In this document: positions 1 through 7,550 of the stretch, one piece after another | Numbering within the stretch: position 1 is the stretch's first letter | How the letters are laid out: every line of letters starts with the position of its first letter | From: Bacteroidia bacterium | GTDB taxonomy: Bacteria; Bacteroidota; Bacteroidia; Bacteroidales; Prolixibacteraceae | NCBI GenBank assembly: GCA_025358395.1 | Contig: JANYJT010000071.1 | Coordinates: 1-8,590 of the forward strand | Length of the DNA: 8,590 bases | Reading direction: 5' to 3' | Program-made: the position numbers and the translations under genes | The notes under the pieces: generated by a model | Database searches by the model: none | What the model was told of the DNA's origin: nothing | The model's input: only the letters and a program-made list of their open reading frames with translations

Positions 1-118
1 CCATGGTTCTATTCAACCCAAGATGTTTGTATCCAAAGGGATTTTTCTTGATTTCCCTGGCCATTTTTACCGCCTCATTCAGGTTTGGCAGATCGTAAAC
101 AGATGTAAAATGTCGCAT
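1..118 (-). CDS. argF': N-acylornithine carbamoyltransferase (ArgF'), N-terminal fragment cut by window edge
   Basis: Only the first 39 codons are present; the gene runs off the left end. The peptide begins MRHFTSVYDLPNLNEAV and continues with EIKKNPFGYKHLGLNRT. This resembles the N-terminus of the Bacteroidetes transcarbamylase acting on N-succinyl- or N-acetyl-ornithine, where an opening like M.(K/H)FT.V.D and a motif like LG.N(K/R)T precede the carbamoyl-phosphate loop (family knowledge). The enzyme makes N-acylcitrulline in the cytoplasm, using acylornithine from ArgD. The carbamoyl-phosphate loop and substrate loops lie outside the window, so acetyl or succinyl preference cannot be read. 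The ATG at 116-118 is the natural start. It is preceded by two bases and then by a heptad array, with no Shine-Dalgarno motif. The gene is 76 bp downstream of proA on the same strand. Confidence 0.82.
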   Translation of the reverse strand, partial: MRHFTSVYDLPNLNEAVKMAREIKKNPFGYKHLGLNRTM

Positions 119-120
119 TT

Positions 121-141
121 GAGTTATGAGTTATGAGTTAT
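121..141. repeat. Heptanucleotide tandem repeat, 3 copies of GAGTTAT (ATAACTC on the minus strand)
   Basis: Three perfect 7-bp units lie directly upstream of the argF' start codon, inside what would be its 5' leader. Read on the minus strand the unit is ATAACTC, which matches the AT..CTC class found again at 7588-7654. It forms the downstream arm of the composite element described at 151-176. Confidence 0.93.
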
Positions 142-150
142 TTTGCCGCG

Positions 151-176
151 ATCTTGATTAGAGCGTTCTTCACTTT
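151..176 (-). repeat. Core of dispersed composite element, copy A
   Basis: On the minus strand this reads AAAGTGAAGAACGC followed by TCTAATCAAGAT. A second copy lies at 7551-7576 on the plus strand and matches at 23 of 26 positions, with mismatches at core positions 15, 18 and 20. Both copies have GG..AAA heptads on the 5' side (GGCAAAA here, GGATAAA there) and AT..CTC heptads on the 3' side. The shared order of parts argues for descent from one element rather than chance. No such element is known to me. Confidence 0.72.
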
Positions 177-194
177 TGCCTTTTGCCTTTTGCC
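174..194. repeat. Heptanucleotide tandem repeat, 3 copies of TTTTGCC (GGCAAAA on the minus strand)
   Basis: Three perfect 7-bp units begin immediately after the proA stop codon (195-197) on the transcribed strand. This is the upstream arm of the copy A composite element and overlaps the core by three bases. The unit differs from the GGATAAA arm of copy B at two of seven positions. Confidence 0.93.
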
Positions 195-1448
195 TTACCT
201 TCTCACCTGCCCCTCCCCTTCCACAATCCATTTGTAGGTGGTAATCTCCTCCAAAGCCATGGGGCCGCGGGCATGCAATTTTTGAGTACTGATACCAATT
301 TCGGCTCCCAGGCCAAATTGGGCTCCGTCTGTAAAAGCCGTACTGGCATTTGCATAAATAGCAGCAGCATCAACGGTTAGCAAAAATTCATCAAGCGTAT
401 TCCTGTTGGCGGAGATGATCGCCTCACTGTGTTTGGAACCAAAAGTGGCGATGTGTTCAAGCGCCCCGGTCAACGAAGCAACTGTTTTTACAGCCAACTT
501 GTAAGATAAAAACTCTGTGCCGAAAGACTCCTGAGTAGCCCGATGAAGCAAATGGGCCGGATAATTATCAGACAATACCGCGAATGCCTCCGGATCCGCA
601 AATATTTCCACCTGACTGGCAGGCATCAAACTTACAAGAAATGGAAGGTCATGGATACGGCTCTTGTGAATTATCAAACAATCCAAAGAATTACAGACAC
701 TTACCCTCCGCGTTTTGGCATTATGGATTACCTGCTTCCCGATCTCTTTGTCACCATCAGCATCAAAATAAGTATGACAAATACCCGCTCCTGTTTCGAT
801 AACCGGAATTTTTGCATTTTCCCTTACGTACTCGATCAAAGCCTGACTCCCCCTTGGAATAATGAGATCAACAAATCCTCTGGCATTCAGCAAATCCGCA
901 GCTGCTTCCCTGGTCGGAGGCAATAGTAGCAATGAATTTTCATCAATTGACAAGCTGGCCAACACCTTTTTGATGACCGAAACAATGGCCTTATTCGAAT
1001 AATGTGCATCACTGCCACCCTTTAATACAACTGCACTGCCGGACTTGATACACAGGGAAAAGACATCGAAAGTCACATTGGGTCTTGCCTCAAAAATAAT
1101 CCCAATTACACCAAAAGGTACAGTTACCTTCTTAATTTTTAGTCCGTTGGGCAGTACTTCCTTGCTCAAAATTCTCCCTATCGGGGAAGGCAAAGCGGCC
1201 ACATTCCTGATATCATTTGCGATGGCTTCAATTCTTGACCTGCTGAGTTTTAAGCGGTCATACCTGGGATCGGACGAATCCATCAGATCCAGGTCCTTCT
1301 GATTTTCATTTAGAATTTCATCCGTGTGCGCTTCGGTTGCTTCGGCAAGTTTCAGGAGCAAATGATTGACCTGCTCCGCGGATAATTTTGCCAGTTTTCT
1401 GCCGGCATCTAAAACCGGCTTAAAATTATATGCTGGTTCCATAGCCAT
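195..1448 (-). CDS. proA: Glutamate-5-semialdehyde dehydrogenase (gamma-glutamyl phosphate reductase)
   Basis: ProA reduces gamma-glutamyl phosphate with NADPH to glutamate-5-semialdehyde, the second step of proline synthesis. The 417-residue product has the usual family length. Visible landmarks are [14 protein letters not shown] (113-126) and [14 protein letters not shown] (135-148) in the nucleotide-binding domain, [12 protein letters not shown] (about 194-205), and the catalytic cysteine at residue 252 in [14 protein letters not shown]. The C-terminus GEGQVRR is a normal family ending. The start at 1446-1448 shares its A with the TGA of proB (TGATG), which suggests translational coupling; a second ATG two codons in is also possible. 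The stop codon directly abuts a GGCAAAA heptad array. ProA and ProB are known to channel the labile phosphate between them, which fits the adjacent overlapping genes. Confidence 0.97.
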   Translation of the reverse strand: MAMEPAYNFKPVLDAGRKLAKLSAEQVNHLLLKLAEATEAHTDEILNENQKDLDLMDSSDPRYDRLKLSRSRIEAIANDIRNVAALPSPIGRILSKEVLPNGLKIKKVTVPFGVIGIIFEARPNVTFDVFSLCIKSGSAVVLKGGSDAHYSNKAIVSVIKKVLASLSIDENSLLLLPPTREAAADLLNARGFVDLIIPRGSQALIEYVRENAKIPVIETGAGICHTYFDADGDKEIGKQVIHNAKTRRVSVCNSLDCLIIHKSRIHDLPFLVSLMPASQVEIFADPEAFAVLSDNYPAHLLHRATQESFGTEFLSYKLAVKTVASLTGALEHIATFGSKHSEAIISANRNTLDEFLLTVDAAAIYANASTAFTDGAQFGLGAEIGISTQKLHARGPMALEEITTYKWIVEGEGQVRR

Positions 1449-2539
1449 CAGATGAGGTATAAATAATCATACTGAATAAAGGGTTTGGACTTCTTGCCAC
1501 CCTTTTCTTCCAAAGTTTCATCCGAAGAAAATGATGCTTTTCCCAATCCCAGTAAATTTCCTTCCTGATCTTTGATCCTCACGATGTCACCTTCCTTGAA
1601 ATATCCCGTAACCGAGGAAATACCTATCATGAGCAGACTAACTGCCTTATCGGAAAGCAAGGCCGACCGGGCTCCCTCGTTGATGACCACTTCACCCCGG
1701 GCAAAATCATCCGAATGCGAAAGCCATTTACGAACTCCGCTTGATTTCTTGGCAGAGGGCAGAAAATGCGTAAATGCCGGCAGGTTTGTTCCATGCAAAA
1801 TATCTGTCAATATATTCTCCTTAAAACCATTGGCAATGAATACTGCAATACCTTGTCCGGCAAGTTTTGCGGCAATGTGATATTTGGTCAGCATTCCGCC
1901 TCTTCCAAAATTCGATTTTTGTGCAGAGATCGAAATCTTATCAACGCTTCTGTTGGGATGGATGGTCCGGATCAGTTCGCTGCCGGGTTGATCCGGGGCA
2001 GCAGTATAAACCCCGTCAACATTTGAAAGGATCACCAGCGCCTCCGCATCCATCATGGAAGCAATCAATCCCGAAAGTTCATCGTTATCCGTAAACATCA
2101 GCTCCGTCACCGAAATAGTATCATTCTCATTAACTACAGGAACGACCTCATTTTCGAGCAGCGTCTTCATGCAGTTGCGCATGTTCAGGTAATGAAGGCG
2201 ATCCCCGAAATTTTCCTTGGTTGTCAGCACTTGTGCTATGGTGACTCCCTGGTCATGAAATAGTTCAGCATATCGATTGATCAGCTTTACCTGCCCGACG
2301 GCCGACCACAACTGCCGACTCGAAACCGGATCCAGTTTTTTTAGTGGCTCAACCTCCGCCCGACCCGCGGCAACAGCGCCTGAAGTGACCAGGGTTACCT
2401 GCATCCCTTCCTTTTTAAGTTGGGTAATCTGTTCAACAATATGCGCCATTCTGGAGACATTGAGCATTCCATCATCCCTGGTGAGCACATTGCTCCCAAC
2501 TTTGACGACAATTTTCTTGTATGACGAAGCAATCCCCAT
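1448..2539 (-). CDS. proB: Glutamate 5-kinase with C-terminal PUA domain
   Basis: ProB phosphorylates glutamate with ATP, the committing and usually proline-inhibited step of proline synthesis. The 363-residue product has two parts. An amino-acid-kinase domain covers about 1-260, with [10 protein letters not shown] (11-20), [10 protein letters not shown] (51-60), NENDTISV (137-144), [16 protein letters not shown] (150-165), VDGVYTA (174-180) and [14 protein letters not shown] (212-225). A PUA domain covers roughly 278-350. Length and layout match the PUA-containing E. coli type. I place the start at the ATG at 2537-2539, giving [15 protein letters not shown]. An in-frame ATG at 2590 would add 17 unrelated residues and overlap the upstream gene. 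The gap to the XRE-cupin stop is 13 bp, and the stop overlaps the proA start. Confidence 0.96.
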   Translation of the reverse strand: MGIASSYKKIVVKVGSNVLTRDDGMLNVSRMAHIVEQITQLKKEGMQVTLVTSGAVAAGRAEVEPLKKLDPVSSRQLWSAVGQVKLINRYAELFHDQGVTIAQVLTTKENFGDRLHYLNMRNCMKTLLENEVVPVVNENDTISVTELMFTDNDELSGLIASMMDAEALVILSNVDGVYTAAPDQPGSELIRTIHPNRSVDKISISAQKSNFGRGGMLTKYHIAAKLAGQGIAVFIANGFKENILTDILHGTNLPAFTHFLPSAKKSSGVRKWLSHSDDFARGEVVINEGARSALLSDKAVSLLMIGISSVTGYFKEGDIVRIKDQEGNLLGLGKASFSSDETLEEKGGKKSKPFIQYDYLYLI

Positions 2540-2552
2540 TGTTACATTTTTA

Positions 2553-3104
2553 TTAAAGCACAACCGCCAAAAACCTCGCGACCCTTCCATTCATCGCCTG
2601 CATACCATGCGGAAGTGACGAATCGAAATAGACTGAGTCACCCGGATTAAGGATGAGCTCATTGTCTCCAATGATCACCTTCATCTGACCTTCGAGCATG
2701 TAATGAAATTCTTGACCGGTGTGTGCGTTGATGGCAATTTCCGGATCCTCTTTTGGCTCAACGATCACGAAATATGGGTCTGCTTTTCGGTTGGCAAAAT
2801 TAGCTGACAATGATTCATAATTGTATGACTGCCGACGCTGAACCACAACGCCCTTTCCTTTCCTGGTAAGGTCAAAGGTGTGAACATGCGGCTGTTCACC
2901 GGTAAGCAGAGTTGTAATATCAAATCCAAAATGTCTGGCCATCCGATGTAATATACTAACCGGAATATCCAATTCGCCACTCTCATATTTCAGGTATTCG
3001 GGTACGGTAATATCGCAAGTCTGGGCCGCCTTTTCGGGGGATATCTCAAGCGATTCGCGCATTCCTTTGAGTCGATCGGCGATCTCAATGATTTGTCGTT
3101 CCAT
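2553..3104 (-). CDS. XRE-family transcriptional regulator with C-terminal cupin domain
   Basis: The 183-residue protein has an N-terminal helix-turn-helix of the XRE/Cro type (about 6-66) and a C-terminal single cupin barrel (about 110-183). Candidate metal or ligand residues are H128, E132 and H134 in HTGQEFHYMLEG, and H166 in the second cupin motif (GDSVYFDSSLPHGM, 155-168). The architecture and length are those of PuuR-like regulators, whose cupin senses a small metabolite (family knowledge). The gene sits between proC and proB, 10 bp and 13 bp from its neighbours, so it is almost certainly cotranscribed with them. I infer that it senses a proline, arginine or polyamine pathway metabolite and controls this or a related operon. 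Target sites and ligand cannot be read from the sequence. There is no signal peptide or membrane segment. Confidence 0.9.
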   Translation of the reverse strand: MERQIIEIADRLKGMRESLEISPEKAAQTCDITVPEYLKYESGELDIPVSILHRMARHFGFDITTLLTGEQPHVHTFDLTRKGKGVVVQRRQSYNYESLSANFANRKADPYFVIVEPKEDPEIAINAHTGQEFHYMLEGQMKVIIGDNELILNPGDSVYFDSSLPHGMQAMNGRVARFLAVVL

Positions 3105-3112
3105 ATTTTTTC

Positions 3113-3145
3113 AGTTAAGAGTTGAGAGTTGAGAGTTGAGAGTTA
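3113..3145. repeat. Heptanucleotide tandem repeat at the proC 3' end (AGTTGAG / CTCAACT)
   Basis: One variant unit AGTTAAG (3113-3119) is followed by three perfect AGTTGAG units (3120-3140) and a partial fourth. On the minus strand the unit is CTCAACT. Most of the array lies inside the proC reading frame and encodes its last residues, and the variant unit supplies the TAA stop. This is the only array here that is mainly coding. Confidence 0.93.
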
Positions 3146-3975
3146 GAAGAAGCGACTGGTCCCTGGAGAGGAAGTTGAGCGTTGTTCAGCTTGTTAAATG
3201 AGACCAGCAATCCACGGATCAATGCTGAGGAAAATCCCTGATGCTCCATTTCGTTCAATCCGGAGATCGTGATTCCTTTGGGAGTAGTCACTTTATCGAT
3301 CTCCTGTTCGGGATGCCTCCCTGTTTGCAGGATAAGCTCTGTCGCACCTTTTACAGTCTGGGCTACAATTTGTTGGGCTACATCCGCTCCAAAACCAATT
3401 TCCACTCCGCCCTGAATGGCTGCCCGGATGAAGCGGAGGGCAAAAGCAATTCCACAGGCACCTAAAACAGTTGCAGCAGCCATCAGCTCCTCGTTGATGA
3501 AAATCACCTTACCCAGCGTTTCAAAAAGATCCCCGACCAATTTCTGAACATCCGGATCACAATCAGGAGCCGCAATAAGCGTCATAGATTCCTGCAAGGC
3601 TACCGCCGTATTTGGCATCACCCTGAAAGTCAGAACGCCTTCAGGTACGTTTTCGTTCAGTTCAGCCAATGATATTCCGGTCATCAGCGAGAGAAGAATT
3701 TGTCCTGGTTTCAAATGCGGTTTCAGTTCCCGAAGCAATTCTATCGCCTGATAAGGTTTCACAGCCAAAATTATAACCTCCCGACCTAAAACACCTTTTG
3801 CATTCTCCTTCCCGATGCATACTCCTTTTGCTTTAAGATCTTCCAGCAAATGCACCCTTCGACGGGTGATGCAGATTTTGGAAGGCACTATTCCTGCTTT
3901 CAGAAAGCCTTCAGCAACTGATCTGCCGAGATTTCCTCCTCCAATAATACCTATATTGATTTGGTTTATTTGCAT
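3115..3975 (-). CDS. proC: Pyrroline-5-carboxylate reductase
   Basis: ProC reduces 1-pyrroline-5-carboxylate to L-proline with NAD(P)H, the last step of the pathway. The N-terminus IGIIGGGNLGRSVAEGF (8-24) is the Rossmann dinucleotide-binding loop. RVMPNTAVALQESMTLIA (118-135) is the central conserved block. The C-terminal helical domain carries the P5CR signature as DKVTTPKGITISGLNEMEHQ (227-246). The PKGIT form in place of PGGT is, as I recall, common in Bacteroidetes. At 286 residues it is longer than the usual 265-270. The extra tail after about residue 262 is low in complexity, and the final residues NSQLSTLNS are encoded by the heptad array at 3113-3145. The tail is probably dispensable. 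The start at 3973-3975 lies 30 bp after argD with only a weak purine stretch upstream. Confidence 0.96.
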   Translation of the reverse strand: MQINQINIGIIGGGNLGRSVAEGFLKAGIVPSKICITRRRVHLLEDLKAKGVCIGKENAKGVLGREVIILAVKPYQAIELLRELKPHLKPGQILLSLMTGISLAELNENVPEGVLTFRVMPNTAVALQESMTLIAAPDCDPDVQKLVGDLFETLGKVIFINEELMAAATVLGACGIAFALRFIRAAIQGGVEIGFGADVAQQIVAQTVKGATELILQTGRHPEQEIDKVTTPKGITISGLNEMEHQGFSSALIRGLLVSFNKLNNAQLPLQGPVASSNSQLSTLNS

Positions 3976-4005
3976 GGCTACTTTTTCTTTGATTGAAAGT
4001 GCAAA

Positions 4006-5136
4006 TTACATATTTTTCGTTACACGGCTTAAGGTTTCCAGGAACCGCGATGCATCACTCTTGGTCAAGGTCAGCGGAGGCAAGATTCTGATCACATGAG
4101 TACCTGTAACTCCTGTAAAAATTTTCTCTTCGAACAAAAGCTTTTTGCGAAGTGTAACCACCGGCTCGTCAAATTCAAGACCGATCATCAGTCCTTTGCC
4201 ACGAACCTCTTTAATCTGTTTGAAGGAGGCCAATTCCTCCAAAAGATATCCTCCGACTGTTGCAGCATTTTCAACCAGCTTTTCCCGCTCCATGATCTCT
4301 AAAACCGCAAGACCGGCAGCACATGCCAGGTAATTGCCACCGAATGTTGTCCCCAGCATCCCGTGCCAGGGTTTTAATTCAGGGGCAATCAATACTCCAC
4401 CTACCGGGAAGCCGTTACCCATTCCTTTGGCTACCGTAATCACATCAGCCTGAATACCTGCATATTGGTGGGCGAAGAATTTTCCGCTACGGCCGTAGCC
4501 GGATTGCACTTCATCCAGAATTAGCAGCGCGCCTTTCTCTTTACACAACCTGCCTGCATTTTGAAGAAATACCGGATCCGGAACCCTGCATCCGCCAACA
4601 CCCTGGATACCTTCGACCAAAACCGCAGCTACCTCACCGGTTGACAAGGCAACTCTCAATGCCTCTGTATCGTTTAGTGGCAAAATAACACGGTCGTGCA
4701 CATCGTTGAGTGGGGCAATAATTTTGGGATTATCTGTCACCGCCACTGCGGCTGAGGTTCGACCATGAAATGACTTATCGAAGGCTACAATCCTCTTTTT
4801 ACCAGTTAGAAACGAAGCCAACTTCAAGGCATTTTCGTTTGCCTCTGCACCGGAATTGCACAAAAACAGATTGTAATCGTCGTAACCTGAAAGTTCTCCC
4901 AGCTTGGTGGCCAACTCTTCCTGCATCGGATTCTGTACCGAATTAGAGTAAAATCCGATTTTATTCAACTGATCAGTGATCCGCTTTATATATTGTGGAT
5001 GTGAATGACCCACTGAGATCACTGCATGACCGCCATAGAGATCAAGATATTCGACTCCATCTTTATCGGTAATTGTACAACCAATAGCCGAAACGGGAGT
5101 CAGGTCGTAAAGGGGATAAACGTCAAAAAGATTCAC
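4006..5136 (-). CDS. argD: Acetylornithine/succinylornithine aminotransferase (class III, PLP-dependent)
   Basis: ArgD transfers an amino group from glutamate to N-acylglutamate semialdehyde, giving N-acylornithine. The 376-residue protein shows LYGGHAVISVGHSHPQY (33-49), the phosphate-cup motif CNSGAEANENALKLA (93-107), the PLP-ring aspartate D208 in LILDEVQSGYGRSG, the Schiff-base lysine K237 in VITVAKGMGNGFPVGG, and GTTFGGNYLACAAGLA (262-277). The start is GTG (5134-5136). There is no ATG between it and an in-frame upstream TAA, and the resulting opening of VNLFDVYPLYDL, read with Met, fits Bacteroidetes homologues that I recall as beginning MKLFDVYPL. The gene follows argC by 64 bp and precedes proC by 30 bp. 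Acetyl or succinyl preference cannot be assigned, and some ArgD enzymes also accept ornithine. Confidence 0.95.
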   Translation of the reverse strand: MNLFDVYPLYDLTPVSAIGCTITDKDGVEYLDLYGGHAVISVGHSHPQYIKRITDQLNKIGFYSNSVQNPMQEELATKLGELSGYDDYNLFLCNSGAEANENALKLASFLTGKKRIVAFDKSFHGRTSAAVAVTDNPKIIAPLNDVHDRVILPLNDTEALRVALSTGEVAAVLVEGIQGVGGCRVPDPVFLQNAGRLCKEKGALLILDEVQSGYGRSGKFFAHQYAGIQADVITVAKGMGNGFPVGGVLIAPELKPWHGMLGTTFGGNYLACAAGLAVLEIMEREKLVENAATVGGYLLEELASFKQIKEVRGKGLMIGLEFDEPVVTLRKKLLFEEKIFTGVTGTHVIRILPPLTLTKSDASRFLETLSRVTKNM

Positions 5137-5200
5137 AATGGTAAAAATTTAGAAGTGAAACTATATGGTATTTTCGATTCTGGAATTCATGATTATTTTT

Positions 5201-6181
5201 TTAAAAAGCTACTGCTTTAAGGTTTAAACCGGCTTTTTCATCGATGCCGAAAAGGATGTTCATGTTCTGCACCGCCTGACCGGAAGCTCCCTTTAAAAGA
5301 TTGTCGATGCAGGAGATAATCATCAGCTGATCACCATGCTTCTCGAGGTAAAGCAGGCATTTATTCGTGTTGACAACTTGCTTCAGATCCGGATTTTCAT
5401 CGGTTATCCAGACAAATGGATGAGACTGATAATATTCGGCAAACAACTTTTTTGCATCGGCCAGAGTTCCCGAAAATCGGGTGTAGGCAGTAGTAAAAAT
5501 GCCTCGTGTATGGTTTCCCCGGACGGGAATAAAATGAACCGAATTTCCAAAATTGGGTTGTGCCTGTTTTAGCGTTTGGCAAATCTCGCCCAGATGCTGG
5601 TGCTCAAATGCCTTGTAAACAGACAAATTGTTGTCCCGCCAGCTAAAATGAGAAGATTTCGTCGGTTCTTGTCCGGCGCCGGTCGACCCGGTAATGGCAT
5701 TCACATGAAGGTCATCAATGATCAGGTCTGCAACCGCCAAAGGCAAAAGCGCCAATTGAATACCAGTGGCAAAACATCCGGGATTGGCTATGTGGGAAGC
5801 AAGCTTTATTGCAGACCTGTTCAACTCCGGTAGCCCATAAACGAAGGCATTACCATCCCTTTTCAAGCGAAAATCGTGACTCAGATCGATAATTTTGACA
5901 TGCTCCGGAAGGTCAATTGTGGCAAGATATTCAATCGATTTGCCATGACCGGAGCATAGAAAAAGCACATCAACCTGACCTAAATCGATGGTGGAAAACT
6001 TCAAATCTGTTTCGCCGATCAGATCCTTGTGGACCGCCGCGATGGGTTTGCCATGGTTGCTGCTGCTTTGAATGTATTTTAAATCAGCATTTGGATGGTA
6101 CAACAGGATACGGATCAGCTCTCCGGCAGTGTAACCGGCACCTCCAACAATTCCGACTCTGATATTATTGCTTAATTCCAT
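5201..6181 (-). CDS. argC: N-acetyl(acyl)-gamma-glutamyl-phosphate reductase
   Basis: ArgC reduces N-acylglutamyl phosphate with NADPH to the N-acylglutamate semialdehyde used by ArgD. The 326-residue length fits the shorter bacterial type. The N-terminus has the dinucleotide-binding loop VGIVGGAGYTAGELIRIL (9-26). The catalytic cysteine is C136 in SHIANPGCFATGIQLALL. A second active-site block is VHFIPVRGNHTRGIFTT (215-231), and STGAGQEPTKSSHFSWRD (166-183) is also conserved in the family. The C-terminus NLLKGASGQAVQNMN is a canonical ArgC ending. The start is the ATG at 6179-6181. Its leader contains a perfect palindrome (6196-6210) and, further up, a polypyrimidine heptad array. ArgC and ProA catalyse analogous reactions on acylated and free glutamyl phosphate. 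Confidence 0.96.
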   Translation of the reverse strand: MELSNNIRVGIVGGAGYTAGELIRILLYHPNADLKYIQSSSNHGKPIAAVHKDLIGETDLKFSTIDLGQVDVLFLCSGHGKSIEYLATIDLPEHVKIIDLSHDFRLKRDGNAFVYGLPELNRSAIKLASHIANPGCFATGIQLALLPLAVADLIIDDLHVNAITGSTGAGQEPTKSSHFSWRDNNLSVYKAFEHQHLGEICQTLKQAQPNFGNSVHFIPVRGNHTRGIFTTAYTRFSGTLADAKKLFAEYYQSHPFVWITDENPDLKQVVNTNKCLLYLEKHGDQLMIISCIDNLLKGASGQAVQNMNILFGIDEKAGLNLKAVAF

Positions 6182-6195
6182 ATGTTGTATTCAAT

Positions 6196-6210
6196 TTTGA
6201 AATTTTCAAA
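6196..6210. promoter_or_regulatory. Palindrome in argC leader, TTTGAAA-T-TTTCAAA
   Basis: Two perfect 7-bp arms are separated by one base, 14 bp upstream of the argC start. A related 16-bp palindrome, GTTTGA-CATT-TCAAAC, lies at 8445-8460 between argR and GNAT. The symmetry and leader location fit a protein-binding operator, possibly for ArgR or the XRE-cupin protein, but I know no matching consensus. The arms are AT-rich, so chance is possible. Confidence 0.3.
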
Positions 6211-6241
6211 TGACCGGCATGTATTGAATTTCCAGAAACGC

Positions 6242-6304
6242 TATTCCCTCCTCACTCTTCTCTCTTCCCTCTTCCCTCCTCACTCTTCCCTCTTCACTCT
6301 TCAC
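6242..6304. repeat. Polypyrimidine heptanucleotide array, about 9 units of TCTTC(C/A)C
   Basis: Units run in strict 7-bp register from 6242 to 6304: one degenerate unit (TATTCCC), then eight of TCTTCCC, TCTTCAC, TCCTCAC or TCTTCTC type. On the transcribed strand it is purine-only apart from scattered T, with units such as GTGAAGA and GGGAAGA. The argG stop codon (TCA on plus, 6301-6303) falls inside the last unit. The GTGAAGA unit equals the first seven bases after AAA in the dispersed 26-bp core. Confidence 0.9.
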
Positions 6305-7488
6305 TTATTCACAGAGAAAAAGATCTTAAGCTGATTACTCAGAATCTTTGTAAATCCTTTTGCATCGTCTGCACTCCAGCCTTTGTTCATCTCGCCATAT
6401 GATCCGAAGTCGCTGTTCATCAGATCATGCTCCGACTCTATTCCGACCATTTGAAACGTATATGGCAAAAGCTTTATGATTACTTTTCCGGTTACGTTTT
6501 CCTGACTGCTTTCGAGGAATTTTTCCATGTCACGCATCACGGGTTCCAGGTATTGGGCCTCGTGCAGGAACATTCCGTACCAGTTGCCCAGCTGCTCTTT
6601 CCAATATTGCTGCCATTTGGTGAGGGTATGTTTTTCGAGCAAATGATGGGCCTTAATAATTAACATCGGAGCAGCGGCTTCAAATCCAACGCGGCCTTTG
6701 ATACCAATAATTGTGTCTCCCACATGGGTGTCGCGGCCAATTGCCCAGGCAGATCCAATCTTTTCGACTTCCCGGATCACATCCACAGGATTGTGGTGAG
6801 TCTTTCCATTAACTGCTTTCAGTTGACCTTTTAAAAACTCGAGCGTAAGAATTTCTTCTCCCTCCCTGGTCAAATGAGTTGGATATGCACTCTCGGGCAA
6901 TGTCTTGTTGCTCGTCAGGGTCTCCTTGCCACCTATACTGGTTCCCCATAATCCCTGGTTGACCGAATAGGCCATTTTTTCGAAATTGTCTTTTACCCCG
7001 TTGTTGCGCAGATACTCGATTTCAGCATCCCGGGTAAGTTCCAGGTCGCGGGTAGGCGTCAGGATTTTTATCTCAGGAGCCAGGACTTCAAAAGCGAGGT
7101 CAAACCTTATTTGATCATTTCCTGCACCCGTGCTGCCGTGTGCAACGTATTGCGCACCAATTTTTTTGGCATAATCGATCACTGCCAATGCCTGAAAGAT
7201 TCGCTCCGAGCTGACCGAAATTGGATAAGTATTGTTTCTCAGCACGTTGCCATAAACCATGTAACGTATTCCCTTGCTGTAATAATCGGCGGTAATGTCT
7301 AATGTTTTATGCGATTTCACTCCCAGCGAATAAGCCTTCTTTTCAATCACAGCCAATTCTTCCTGCGAGAATCCTCCTGTATTGGCCACAGCCGAATAAA
7401 CATCCAACCCCTTTTCTTTGGCAAGATAAATGGCGCAGAATGAGGTATCCAAACCTCCGCTGAACGCCAGAACAACTTTTTCTTTCAT
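6301..7488 (-). CDS. argG: Argininosuccinate synthase
   Basis: ArgG condenses citrulline and aspartate with ATP to argininosuccinate, the penultimate step of arginine synthesis. The 395-residue length is normal for the family. The N-terminus carries the ATP-pyrophosphatase P-loop AFSGGLDTSF (8-17). HGSTGAGNDQIRFDL (117-131) is the conserved nucleotide/citrulline-binding block, and NNTYPISVSSER (85-96) lies in the substrate region. The later segment SAYPTHLTREGEE and the C-terminal domain are typical of the family. The substrate must be deacylated citrulline, so a deacylase acting after ArgF' is needed and is not in this window. The start ATG is at 7486-7488. The TGA stop lies in the last unit of a heptad array, and the final residues SVNK look unaffected. 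The gene lies 119 bp before argC and 214 bp after the GNAT gene. Confidence 0.97.
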   Translation of the reverse strand: MKEKVVLAFSGGLDTSFCAIYLAKEKGLDVYSAVANTGGFSQEELAVIEKKAYSLGVKSHKTLDITADYYSKGIRYMVYGNVLRNNTYPISVSSERIFQALAVIDYAKKIGAQYVAHGSTGAGNDQIRFDLAFEVLAPEIKILTPTRDLELTRDAEIEYLRNNGVKDNFEKMAYSVNQGLWGTSIGGKETLTSNKTLPESAYPTHLTREGEEILTLEFLKGQLKAVNGKTHHNPVDVIREVEKIGSAWAIGRDTHVGDTIIGIKGRVGFEAAAPMLIIKAHHLLEKHTLTKWQQYWKEQLGNWYGMFLHEAQYLEPVMRDMEKFLESSQENVTGKVIIKLLPYTFQMVGIESEHDLMNSDFGSYGEMNKGWSADDAKGFTKILSNQLKIFFSVNK

Positions 7489-7533
7489 TTTTCTTAATTT
7501 ATTTTAAGATCAAAATTTATGCACTATATATTT

Positions 7534-7548
7534 TTAAAAGGATAAAGG
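7534..7548. repeat. Left arm of 15-bp perfect inverted repeat (TTAAAAGGATAAAGG)
   Basis: This sequence is the exact reverse complement of 7686-7700. The two arms bracket most of the GNAT-argG gap, including the core copy B and the GTCTCAT array. The arm overlaps two tandem GGATAAA heptads at 7540-7553. It could act as the end of an element or allow a long hairpin in the leader RNA. Confidence 0.8.
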
Positions 7549-7550
7549 AT

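Noticed and set aside
121..194. CRISPR array in the proA-argF' gap
   Set aside because: Units are 7 bp in contiguous tandem without spacers; no repeat of 24 bp or more and no cas gene.
543..926. 127-residue plus-strand open frame inside proA
   Set aside because: It is antisense to a well-conserved proA reading frame and resembles no protein family I recognise.
2540..2590. 17-residue N-terminal extension of ProB from an ATG at 2590
   Set aside because: The extra residues do not resemble glutamate kinase and would overlap the XRE-cupin gene; the ATG at 2537-2539 gives the normal family N-terminus and length.
6242..6304. Rho-independent terminator after argG
   Set aside because: The tract is polypyrimidine on one strand and cannot form a GC-rich stem followed by a U run.
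7505..7525. Bacteroidetes promoter (TAnnTTTG) upstream of argG
   Set aside because: The minus-strand sequence TAAATTTTG is one base too long between TA and TTTG, and no TTG box lies at the right distance upstream.
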